DNA of 64,000 nucleotides from Rehmannia glutinosa (Eukaryota; Streptophyta; Magnoliopsida; Lamiales; Orobanchaceae). Of the stretch, positions 1 through 10,341 are shown in pieces; position 1 is the first letter of the stretch, and each line of letters starts with the position of its first letter. The position numbers and the translations under genes are program-made. The notes below the pieces were generated by a model. The model worked only from the letters and a program-made list of their open reading frames with translations. It was not told the DNA's origin and ran no database searches. The stretch covers positions 27,886,075 to 27,950,074 of the forward strand of contig CM071935.1 of assembly GCA_016081115.2 (NCBI GenBank), read 5' to 3'.

Positions 1-253
1 TGCATTTAATGTGGTTTTGAAGACTTAATTCTGACCGTTGATTTTGATCAACATTTTCAAAATTCCAAAAATCGTCCTTTCACGTCCCTTATATACGAAA
101 TTTCACTTTCTCTCTTCTCACGCAAACCTATTCATTTTCAGCAAAGAAAGTTCATTCTCTCTGCAACTAAGTTTGAAACCCTAGTTATTCAAGTTCGTTT
201 TTCGGGTTTTTAATCGGTAAAATCTTCTGAAAATAGCTGGAAACCATGATTTC
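1..253 (+). promoter_or_regulatory. Leader and putative internal promoter of copy A ORF2
   Basis: This stretch is the + strand counterpart of the leader upstream of ORF2 in copy B (about 25456-25700, - strand); the two are recognisably similar though diverged. A TATA-like motif (CCTTATATACGAAA, about 87-100) lies roughly 150 bp before the first ORF2 codons. Copy B has AATATAAGCC about 140 bp before its ORF2 ATG. A pyrimidine-rich leader (CTTTCTCTCTTCTC, about 107-120) follows. Seen: the motif and its conserved spacing in two copies. Inferred: ORF2 may be transcribed from its own promoter inside the retrotransposon. The gag-pol part of copy A lies outside the window. Confidence 0.4.
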
Positions 254-3200
254 ATGTTCTTGTCCGAGAAAATCCACATAGGATCATCTGTGGATTTTGC
301 TGGTATGATCAAGCAGGGCGTTGATGGTGCCCTTGTGAAAAAGATAGCTGAAAAACTTGAAAAGTCCGACCTGAAGGACTTTCTGACGATGCAGTTCACG
401 CACACCTATCTAGAAGAGGTGGCCATGTTTTATGTGAACGTGGAGGTGCAGGACGTTGAAATCCGTTCATCGGTCCACATCAAGGTCATCAAAATCACTG
501 CAAAAGACCTTGCTAAGCACTGTTTTTTTCCCTCTAAAGAGTTGAAGGACATCGCTGAGAAGGATGTCAACTTGGCTGCAGCTTGGAAAGAAGTTGCAAA
601 GCCAGAGTTGAAGAGAGCTGCATCATCTAAGCCTGCCCCTGCCCCAACAGCCAAGTCAAAGAAAAAAAAGGCCATACAGCCAAAACCAAAGCCCCTGCCC
701 ACGCAGCCGAGACACCTGCCCCCCCAGCCGAGATAGAGAATGAACCCAAAATTCCTTCTCCTATCATGAAGAAGAAGTGGGCTGCGAAGTCCAGAAAGGC
801 AGCTGCTTCTAAGAAACCCTCTATTGAAACACAGGCCTCTGAAGAGCCTGAAGAGGTGGAACCTGAGATCCGTTGGTTTCCACCAAGCGAAGACGGCTGT
901 TCAGAAAATCTAAGTTGGAGAAGACAACCGAGTCCGGTACTCATCAGAGAAGCATGAGGAGACTGCTGATGCTCAAGAAGAGCAGTCTCCAGAGATCATA
1001 GATGCCCCCGAGAAGACTGCTGATGTTGATCAGCAAAGAATCGAAGACCCAGCTAAGCGAGAAACAGCTGAGGAGAAAAAGACAACTTAGACAACTGAGA
1101 CCATGGAAGAAGAAGTTGTCTCACCCCCTCAGACAGACGCAACTGAGTTTGAGGAGGAGCAAGCCCCATTAGCCCCGATTCAGGAGACTGGAGAAGATGA
1201 TGATGATGATGACTTGATAATATACTCTTCGGTCTACCCTGACATTCAGCGAAGATTACGGGAATGGAGGGCATGGAAGTTGGATTACTCCAGGCGTCCG
1301 TTTGCTCGCCCAGAATTCATTGAGGAAGGAACTTCTTAGGTTCCTTGGACATGCATCTGTCCAATTTGCTCTGAAGGAAGAGAGCTGCATGGAAACCCTC
1401 CGCCTTATCAAGGAGGAAGAGAAGGAGAAAGCTGAGGAGCGAGCAAGAGCCTATGAGAAATCCAAGATATGTCAGCAGACAGGGACTTATGAGCACATCA
1501 ATGAGTCTACTGACAATGATGAAGACATGGATCCAGCTGCTGCAGTAGAGAAGTTTGAGATGCAGCAGGCTATCATAGAGTCATGAGCCATGCACGAGAT
1601 GAGTCTTCTAGAGGGTCCAGGAGAGTCATCCAAAGTCTCTCATTTGGGAGTCGCGCAACTGATTGCAACGGATATTGCTGCAACCATGTCCCCAGTGCAC
1701 TCAACTGATGGCTCTTAGGGAAATGGCAATGAAGCTGGGACTTCAGGCCCCCAAGCCAAGCCTACCTCTGAAGAAGGTGTTGAAACACCTGCCCTTGCAG
1801 CTGTACACTCAGAGGGAATAGTATCTGCATCTTAGGAGAAGAGTGACCCCAACATCGTTCACTCAGCTGGTGCGCCGGCTGAGGGGGAAACTCTCTCCAC
1901 CATAGCTAGGTCGGAGGATGCAGTGGGAGACCAAACATTGCACTTTGGAGGCGAAAGAGAGAAGACCACCGAACAACAGAGTGATGTTAACGACGCTTGG
2001 ACAGTTGAGTCTGTCTCAGCTGAAATGTTAACTACTTTGAAGGCCGATGAAGCTGCTACCGCAGCTAAGGCAAAGGATGGAGAGACCCTGGGAGTTAAGA
2101 CTCTGGGTTATGAAAGTGCAATCCAAGGAGTTGAGACTTCGAAGGATGCCACAGTCCAAGACCCTAAGACAGCTGCGTCTGTTGAAAGGATTATAGAAGA
2201 CCCTAAGACAGTGGAGACTGTCGAAGGGAGTATTGAAGGCCCCACAGTGGTTGAGATTGCTAGGGGTATAGAAGGCCCAAGGGAGGTTGAGACTTCCCTG
2301 GGTAAGGGACAAGATGAACAACAGAACATTCCTCAACTTGAAGGAGCTGCTGCAGAAGAGGAAATCAGCGCGCTTCACGATTCGCAAGAGCACATTGACA
2401 CATCATTTTTAGGATCAGAGGATGAAGCTGAGTCCACACACCATGAAGATCTTTCAATGGACAAGGCTGAGGATGTTCTCAAATCTCAGAGCCAAGTCAG
2501 TGATAAGACGAATCGAATGAGGTTTAATTTTGATGATGAGCTAACCCCAAAGGCCTCATCATCCTCCAATGACGCTGATAAATTAGCTGAGGACCAGGTT
2601 ACTCAATTGGAAAAACACACTGAGACCGAAGAAGCTGTTAAGACAGCTGAGGCTCAGTCAGCTGAGCAAACATCTACAAATGCTCCAGCTACGAAAGAGT
2701 CAGCTGCCAGGCTTCCACACCTGCAGTAGTAGCGACTCCTACAGCTTAATCGCAGGCTTTCACAGCTGTACCAACATCTGCCGATGACACTGCTGCAGCT
2801 GAGGCACAAAGAGCTGAATCATTGCAGGAACCTCAGAGTCAAGACCCCCAAGGTGAAGCCTCGGGGATACCATTCATTCGCAATGACGTTTTTGAAGATA
2901 TATTTCCATTCACTGCTAAACTGCCTGACATGGAGGATGAATCTGCTGCAGAACTAAATAATATATCATGTAGGAAGACCCATCATTCCTACATATACGA
3001 TTGTGCCAGTAAACTTCGATTTCGATGCAGAGTGGCCGGCAGCTGAGTCAAATCCTACAACTGAGTTCCATGAAGCCTTCAAGAAGATCTGCGAACAGAT
3101 TGAGAAGATGGAATGCCACTAGGCCTCTCTAGATTTGAGATTGGACAATCGAGATGCTACCCTCACAGCCGATTTGAGAGGGTTTATAGTTCGTATAAGG

Positions 3201-3915
3201 GAATGGACTGCACAGCACACAACCATGCGTCCGGAGCAGGTCCGTTACTTCAAGGCCCTATTTGCCAAAATGCTTGTATGGAGTGCAGACACATCAATGT
3301 ATTTGCAGAGGATGAAAGAATATATAATAAGGATGGAAACTTCCCATAAGTCGGATATGGAGCTGCTACAACACTTTCACAAGACTGAGATCGCTCGTCT
3401 CGAGAACAACATGAATGAAAAGTTCAGTCTTCTGATGGCGGAGATGAAAATAGTGACAGCTGAGTCAAAGCCTACTTGTTCCGAGTTTTGCAAACCCTAC
3501 TCTGCAGCAGACTCCAAGCAAGACTCGACAAACAGCCGACTGGATTTCTTCCTGAGTGGACTATTCCCTGGGATACCTCTCTCTTTTGGTGATGATGCCA
3601 AAAAGGGGGAAGATGAGGCCCCTAAGGGATTGAGAGAAGAATTGAAGAAGGGAGGTGACAAAGCTGAGGGGGAAGGAAGTTTCAAAAATCTTCCTTTAAA
3701 ATTGATGTATGTTGAAACCCCACAACTAGGTGAAGTCACGACCACAATTCTCAGCAAGCTACCCCCAAACCTACTCGTTGAAGAGCTGAAGTGGCCATGA
3801 AGGATAAAAGGAAGGCCATCGAAGCTGCATTTGATGAAGTAGCTGAGAAGCAGTCAACTCGCGTGGAAGAGCTTTTGAAGTAATATGGTGGTCCTCCAAC
3901 CGGAAAGGACTATAC

Positions 3916-5448
3916 TGTTTGATAAATGTTTTTATCATGATTTTGATGATTTTGTTTTTATACCAAAACAATGTTTTTAAAGGTTGTCCAAATATTCCTA
4001 AATGATTTAAAATGGTTTTAATATTTTCCGGAGTATTTCTTCAAGTTTATTTTCGACAATATTGGACAACACATTTAATTATTTTATGTCAATTGGTTTT
4101 TTACATTGAAACTATGTTTCTAAATGTTGTCCTAATACTCCCGATCGGTCTAAAATGTTTTTACTATTTTTCGGAGTATTTCTTGAAGTTTATATCGGAC
4201 AACACTTTTGATGATTTTGTGTTAATGTGTTATTTCATCAAAACTATATTTCTAATGTTGTCCAAAATACTCCCAATCGGTTTAAAATGTTTTTACTAAT
4301 TTTTCGGAGTATTTCTTGAGGTTTATTTTCGACAAAATTCGGACAATATTTCATTTCGGAGGTCGACCGGTCGACCAAGAAGGCCACCGGTACCTGGGAA
4401 CGAGTTTCTTGAAACAGAACACTTGAAACTCTCAAAAATGTGAAGGGTGACCGGTCCAACTAGGGGCCGACCGGTCGCACCCCTGGGCGACCGGTCGACC
4501 ACCCCCTGGACCGATCTCTCCGTGTGATTTTTGCTGTGTTCTTTTCAAATCTTATTTCTGCGCGACCGGTCGCCCTCAAGTTTGACAACAAAATTCTAAC
4601 CGTTGTGCAGCAGACAACTTTTCCCTAATTTGTGGGATTGATTTCTAACAACTATAATCTTGATTTTAATTGCAATTTGTTTTGTAGATATCAGATTCCA
4701 AGAGGAGCCTATCAAGTATCAATCATCTCCTATAAATAGAGGAAGATTTGAAGCACAACAACAAGAGAGAAGAATACAACACAACAAGATACATTCAAGC
4801 AAAGTCTTTAGTTCTTCATTGTTATCATTCTTGTTGTAATTTGCCTAGTTTATCACTTTCACATCTTGAGGTCTAGGCTTTCATTTCTTGATTACACTTG
4901 CACTCAAATTGTATTATTCATTATTGAGTTGTAATCTTGATTTTGGTCATCATTCAACACAAGACATCATTATGAGTATTCTTGTGGAAAGAATACACTT
5001 GGGTGATCTAGGTGATAGGTGTTTCAAGAGTGTGGTGCTCTTGAGGTGTTGAAGAATTTGGCGTTCTTCAAGATTGAAGATTGTGGTGATCTTCAAAGGT
5101 GCCGTTGAAGGAAGATTGTGGTAATCTTCAAAGGGAGATTGTGGTAATCTCCAAAGGTGGTGTTGAAGAAGAGTGTGGTGCTCTTCAAGGTGTTGTAAGT
5201 TGAATTTGTATTAATTTTGGTAATTAATAAAATTCTTTTTCTTTTTCGAAACCCATCCCGGATATACTGGGGTAGTAGAGCACGTAGTCCCTAGGTGGGG
5301 TGAAGCTCTATAAATTGACGTGTGTTGTTTACTTTCCGCACCTTTATTCTTGTCTTGGCTTGTTTTGTTCGAAAAAGTGGGCATAATCGAAAAGATGGAG
5401 ATAATCTATTCACTCCCCCTCTAGATTATCGTAGCCGCTTGGACTTCA
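3916..5448 (+). mobile_element. Solo LTR of another LTR retrotransposon, TSD TATAC
   Basis: A 1533-bp segment starts TGTTTGATAAATG and ends TTGGACTTCA, so it has TG...CA ends. It is flanked by perfect 5-bp duplications TATAC (3911-3915 and 5449-5453). The ORF2 sequence of copy A resumes directly after it. No internal coding region is present, so this is a solo LTR left by LTR-LTR recombination. It contains a TATA box (CTATAAATAG, about 4730-4739). The 3' segment (about 5240-5448) has the look of a plant Copia LTR end. The 5' third carries three diverged repeats of a ~135-145-bp unit (TTTCGGAGTATTTCTTGAAG at about 4025, 4168 and 4301). The element family is not represented by an internal region in this window. 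Confidence 0.9.
4361..4575. repeat. Cluster of five GACCGGTC palindromes in the solo LTR
   Basis: The 8-bp palindrome GACCGGTC occurs at 4365-4372, 4449-4456, 4469-4476, 4489-4496 and 4564-4571. The first copy lies within a 16-bp perfect palindrome GGTCGACCGGTCGACC (4361-4376). This CpG-rich cluster stands out against the AT-rich surroundings and lies upstream of the LTR TATA box. CpG-containing palindromic repeats are known from Sirevirus LTRs; a regulatory role here is inference. Confidence 0.7.
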
Positions 5449-6057
5449 TATACTGCGATAAAGCCCCCGAAGGACATAACAATGCCTGATGCTGGATCAG
5501 AGCCCAGATCTATGGAAGAGTTTCAAACTCTTGAAGCAAAAGGATATTTTCAAGGAATGACTCTACCTCAAGCGTGGGATGTATATTGGGAGAAGGGATT
5601 GGAAGTGTGTCAATCAGCTGATAAGCAACAGACTTCCAGCAGTCACTCGGCTGGAAAGTCTAAGGTCTCAGTACAGTATATGCCAAGAGAAAGAGGAGCT
5701 GAGTCAGGACGGGGATGACATGGTGGCAGTGTAAGAGGTTCTCAACCACGGCCAAGGCCAAAATATGTAACGTATGTTGATCGATAGAAAAAAAGTATCA
5801 CATACTGGGTTGGACATGATCACCTTGCAAATCTTGAAGTTGCACGCAAGCTGTCTGAAGCAAAGAAGAGGCACGATGAAGAAAATGAAAGATCTACAAG
5901 AGAATGGCTTGATAGGAAGCAAATGGATGACCCTGCTACCAAATGAGCCTATGAAAAGAAGAAAAGAGAGGAAGAAGAAAAGAAGAGAAGAAGATCAGAG
6001 GATGATAAGAAGAGAGCTGATGGAGAAGAGAGAAGAAAGAAGCAGCAAAGGCGTTGA

Positions 6058-6362
6058 AGTGTGCTGCGAACCCCTTCATGTATTTGTTGTAAATACATTA
6101 ATGTAAGTCTTCTGTAATAAGCTCAGTGAATTTCCCTGTAATTTCCACTCTTTATGTATCTTAGCTTATACATACTTTGTATTATCATGTTTATATAAAA
6201 AGCTCTGACACTTGTTGTAAACAGCTTTGTAAAGGACACGAATGCTATGATCAATAAAATGATTATTCAAAACATACATTCTTTGTTACTGCACTGCTTG
6301 TATGTTTGATGTTTACTTATATTGAATGTTTTAAGTTTTGGCATCATCAAAAAGGGGGAAAT
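6058..6362 (+). other. 3' untranslated region and polypurine tract of copy A
   Basis: No gene is seen here. The segment links the ORF2 stop to the 3' LTR. At its end is the polypurine tract AAAAAGGGGGAAAT (6349-6362), preceded by GGCATCATC and directly followed by the LTR start TGTTAGGAAATT. The same context is found beside the 3' LTRs of copies B, D and E. The tract primes plus-strand DNA synthesis in LTR retrotransposons. Confidence 0.8.
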
Positions 6363-7614
6363 TGTTAGGAAATTTATTTGTTAGATTTTGATGATACCAT
6401 GTAAAGCTTAAACTAGGAAGTTGACACCGCATTTTCCTTGTAATTATGCATTGTAATAGATATGACTGGAAGAGCTGAGTTAAGTCAGTTATGTCAAAGA
6501 TTACAAGAAGTCAATCATGGATCGGAATGAAGACTTTCTTTGTGTGTCACCGCATGGCCTAGAAAGAAGTAAAGGACTCGACTGATGGAGAGTCAGCTGA
6601 GGAACAACTGTGTGAAGTGTCAGTCAAGTCAACTCAAGAAACCAAGTCTATCAATCGAAGTGATAGTTGAGTCAATCCCATGATTGGAGCAGACTCAAGT
6701 CACCTGGGATAAAGGCAGCAGTCAAGTGAAGACAACTGACTTAGATCCATTGGAATAAAGTCAAGAATATTACTCGATATAGTAATATGTCAAGCTGCTA
6801 GGTCTTAAAGTGTTTGGCCTAGAATTGTGCAAAAGGAATGAGCTAATGGGAAACACTGCACTTTGTGTCAGGAACCTGCAAACCTGAAATTCTATTTAAT
6901 ATGAGGAAAGGTCAACATCACAAAGGTTGCAGACCAAGACAAAAAGAGCCAACGAACATAAAGTGACATTTGAAATTAGCCTCTCTCTTCAATGGCAAAT
7001 TCCAAATGTGCACTATAAAAAGCTGAGGAAGCTATTGAGAAAAGGTGACCTTGATTGACCTGAACCACAAATGAACAAGTAATATTCAAGCAAGTAACCT
7101 GCAATATTCTCAAAGCAATTCCTCAAGCCTTAAACTCGAAGAAACTTGATCCAACACAAGCTGTGAATGAAAGATAACTTCAACCAGTTGAAGAGAAAAC
7201 TTTTGAAGAAAACAAAAGTAGAGCTGTCAAAACGGGCTGGTGGGGCGGGCCGGCCCGCAGCCCGCAAAAGCCCGCCATTTTGGTGGGCTGCAATAATGCT
7301 GGCCCAGCCCAACCCGCATTGGGCTGCGGGCTAATACGGGCCAGCCCGCCAGATTGCAATTTGTTTTCCCTATTTGTTACACAACTTACACTAAACAATA
7401 CACAATTGATTTATATACCTTTTTCAAAATATAACACCACACATCATGTGTATGTCTTTTTTAACAATTATCACTATATTAAACAATCATAAACAAAAGA
7501 AATACTTTAACCTTTACTAACCAAGTACAGACCCATAATCAAAATGGGAGGAACAAATTAACAATCACCACTTCACCAGTCATCAAAATAAGCATTACTA
7601 CTTCATAATAAATT

Positions 7615-7782
7615 CATATCGTCCAATCGTCGTTCATGCAACATTACATATCCATAAAGTTCAAAATATCCATATTGTCCAATCGTCATCCATGCAATAT
7701 TACATATTCAAAAAGTTCAAAATATCCATATTGTCCAATCGTCATCCATGCAACATTACATATTCATAAAGTTCAAAATACT
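7615..7782. repeat. Three 56-bp tandem repeats in the hAT 3' region
   Basis: The unit beginning CATATTGTCCAATCGTC starts at 7615, 7671 and 7727, a 56-bp period, with few mismatches. It lies downstream of the transposase stop on the transposase strand, in otherwise non-coding sequence. Confidence 0.8.
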
Positions 7783-8052
7783 AGATAAATCTATGCAAAC
7801 TTAATACGAAGATTCAAATTTCATCCACCATATCATCATCAAAATCATCTACATTGTCTCCTCATTCCTCGCTCTCTTCATCAATTTGTACAAGATTGAA
7901 AGATTCACAAGATAACACAATTTTCACATTTGCATCTTTATTAGAATCATTACCTACAATACAATTTCCAAAAAGACAAATGTAGTTAAAAAATTATATC
8001 AAAGTAGATCATTTCATAACTACATAAAGAATATAATTTAATAATTGTTAAA

Positions 8053-10341
8053 CTATCTTATCTTACCATCAACATAGCCATGCAACCAATTACGAGTACA
8101 AATTTGAGCTTGAACATTTTTTGAGAGGGTAGAACTTCTATATTTGGTGAGCACGCGGCCACCAATAGAAAAGGCTGATTCTGAAGCAACGGTAGTTATC
8201 GGTATGACCAAAACATCACATGCTATCAATGCAAGGATCGGGAACCGATGCTTATGATCTCTCCAATACTTCAAGACATCCAAATCTTCATAATATGAGA
8301 ATTCAAGCTTTGGATCCAATTGAGATTTTCCGGCATTGAAAATCGTTTGACTCTCAAATTCTTTGGTTTCCTATATTAATAGAAAAATGTTATACACAAT
8401 AATAAATGTAGATTAAATTGAACAAAACCTCAACACCAAAAGTAAGAATAACCAGCAAATTTGAAGAAATGACCAGCAAATGTAAAAATTTGGAGAAATG
8501 ACCAGTAAGAATGACCAACAAATTTGAAGAAATGACCAGCAAATTTGAACAAAACCTATGTTATCTATGGAAAATTTTGAAGAAAAACAGCTTACATGTA
8601 AAAATGACCAGCAAATTATCTTTATTATCAATGATACCAAAATTTCATTCAAGCATAATCTATTGAAAGATTTAGAGAAAGAAAGAACAGTTAGAATACT
8701 TACATCAAATATTCTTTTTCCCGTAGATTTGATTCCTTGACCACTTTGTGAAGATGTAGATCCAACAATAGATGAGGATTGAGGTTGTGAAGGAATTAAA
8801 TCATTAGCATTTGAATAATGCTCAAAAAGCTCATACAACTTTGTCCTCACAAGTTGCACCTTTTCTTTGCATTTAATGAAATCATTCTCAACCTTTCCAT
8901 AAAAATACTCCAACATCGACAACTTTATACGAGGGTCAAGAACAGCCCCAAACGCAAGCACCACACTATATTGACTCCAATACTTATCAAACTTCTCTTT
9001 CATCTTTTTGCACATATCACTCACCACTTCATCTTGACTTGACAAGTTATCTTTCAATAAAACTTCAATCTTCCAAACTTGCAAAAAGTACAAATTTGAA
9101 GTAGGATAATACGAGCCAGAGATCAAGTTGGTCGTTTCATAAAATGGCTCCAGGAATTCACATATTTTCTCTCCTCTTTTCCACTCTATATTTGAAGGAC
9201 AATATTTATAATTCCTATCATTCAATTGAAGAAAAGAAAATGCCCTTTATATATTTGATTGCACTTTCCAGCATCAAATACGTGGAATTCCAACGAGTAG
9301 ACACATCCAATCTCAAGCCAATATTAGTGTCAATATTACCCATGGATCTCACACATTCTTCAAATTTTTTCATCCTACCCTCCGACCCTTTCACATACTT
9401 GACAGAATCTCTGATTTTATCCAAAGCCACAACAACTCTTTTCAAGCCTTTTTGCACAATGATGTTCAATATGTGAGCAGAACAACGAATATGAAAATAT
9501 TCACCATCACACAACAAACCATCATGCAAAGAGAGTTGTTGTTTCAAAATATCTTGCATATTACCATTGTTAGATGCATTATCCAATGTCAAAGAAAATA
9601 CCTTTTTCTCAATCCCCTAATCCTTCAAAAATTCAAATAGCTTTGCGGCTAATTCAACTCCCGAGTGTGGATGAGGCATATGAGCAAAGCTAAGAATTTT
9701 ACTGTTCAATTTCCAATTCTTATCAACAAAATGGCAAGTCAAACAAATGTAACCCTCACTAGTGCATGCATTCCATACATCTGATGTTAAACAAACTCTA
9801 TTTTCAATATTAGCAAGAGTATGCTTAAGTTTCTCTTTCTCCCTCACATAGATTTTTGTAATATCAGAAATGAGAGTATTTCTAGAAATACAAGAAACAT
9901 CAGGATTTGAATACTTCACCCAATTTCTAATGCCATCATATTCAACGAAAGAAAATGACAAATCATGTTTAACAACTGCAGCAGCTAAAAGGTTATGTGC
10001 TACCTTTTGGTCTATTTTCGTAGACCTTAACTTCCCCTCATGATCAACAAGCATTTGCCCCACATCATTAACTTCAACATTTTGCAACTATCTCTATGAC
10101 ACCTTATTGTAGAAGTCCCATATTTTCTGCCCCCACATTTATACTCTTTCTTGCATCCCTTACATTCTGCTCTTATTGTACCATCTTTATCCACCTCCTT
10201 TTTTAGAAAGAAACTCCAAACATCGGAATATTCCTTTGACTTTTTAATTGATTCCTCACCAATCTTGTTACTTTCCAATTGATTTTCATCTAAATCAATA
10301 GATTGATCCAAATTAGCAGATTCTATTTTTCTTTTCCTAAT
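8053..10341 (-). pseudogene. hAT transposase with BED zinc finger (DAYSLEEPER/RICESLEEPER type), nearly intact
   Basis: A DNA cut-and-paste transposase of the plant zinc-finger-BED family. Read on the - strand: the BED finger (CKGCKKEYKCG ... RCHRDSC) is at about 10170-10095, with VWSFF just upstream. The catalytic core has LTSDVW (first Asp, about 9780), TLDNASNN (second Asp, about 9590) and RWNSTYLML. The C-terminal hAT dimerisation block holds TVASESAFSIGGRVL (catalytic Glu in SES, about 8190) and YRSSTLS. An intron at 8371-8703 (GTAAGT...ATATAG) is supported because removing it joins RIFDV to ETKEFESQ in frame. The 5' edge is a likely acceptor, TTTGCAG at about 10342, so the start codon would lie on an upstream exon that I cannot identify. 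Defects: a frameshift near 10085, a stop between 9617 and 9592, and a frameshift near 9225. It was probably active in the recent past. Confidence 0.85.
8371..8703 (-). other. Intron in the hAT transposase with short tandem repeats
   Basis: The donor GTAAGT (8703 downward) and acceptor ATATAG (to 8371) bound a 333-bp intron on the - strand. Inside, at about 8445-8550, the words AATGACCAGCAAATTTG and GAAGAAATGACC recur several times as an imperfect short tandem repeat. No coding potential is seen. Confidence 0.75.

Larger units (their letters stand above)
254..6057 (+). pseudogene. Post-pol ORF2 of Copia copy A, broken, interrupted by a solo LTR
   Basis: Degenerate copy of the large ORF2 found between pol and the 3' LTR in this Copia family. 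The N-terminal part (254-610) matches the start of copy B ORF2 (for example VDFxGMxKQG and EKDVNxxAAWKE). Alignment to copy B indicates that the original ATG, near 240, is lost. About 130 codons of the N-terminal domain are deleted after codon ~118 compared with B. The middle (about 600-3050) is Glu/Ala/Thr/Lys-rich, low-complexity sequence with degenerate repeats of VETxKGxxEDPK type (about 2080-2310). A coiled-coil-like segment follows (3135-3800). A foreign solo LTR (3916-5448) splits the reading frame. The C-terminal part (5482-6057) has the EFxTLEAxGYFxxMTxPQAW block, the TYxxxxHDHLANLEV block and a Lys/Arg/Glu-rich tail ending RRKKQQRR. Multiple stops and frameshifts are present. Function unknown; position resembles the env-like ORF of Sireviruses. 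Confidence 0.75.

Noticed and set aside
4361..4575. CRISPR-like regular repeat array
   Set aside because: The repeats are 8-bp palindromes at irregular spacing in a plant LTR; no spacer structure exists and the genome is eukaryotic.
8818..9640. + strand ORFs over the hAT region
   Set aside because: They are antisense shadows of the transposase, whose motifs all read on the - strand.
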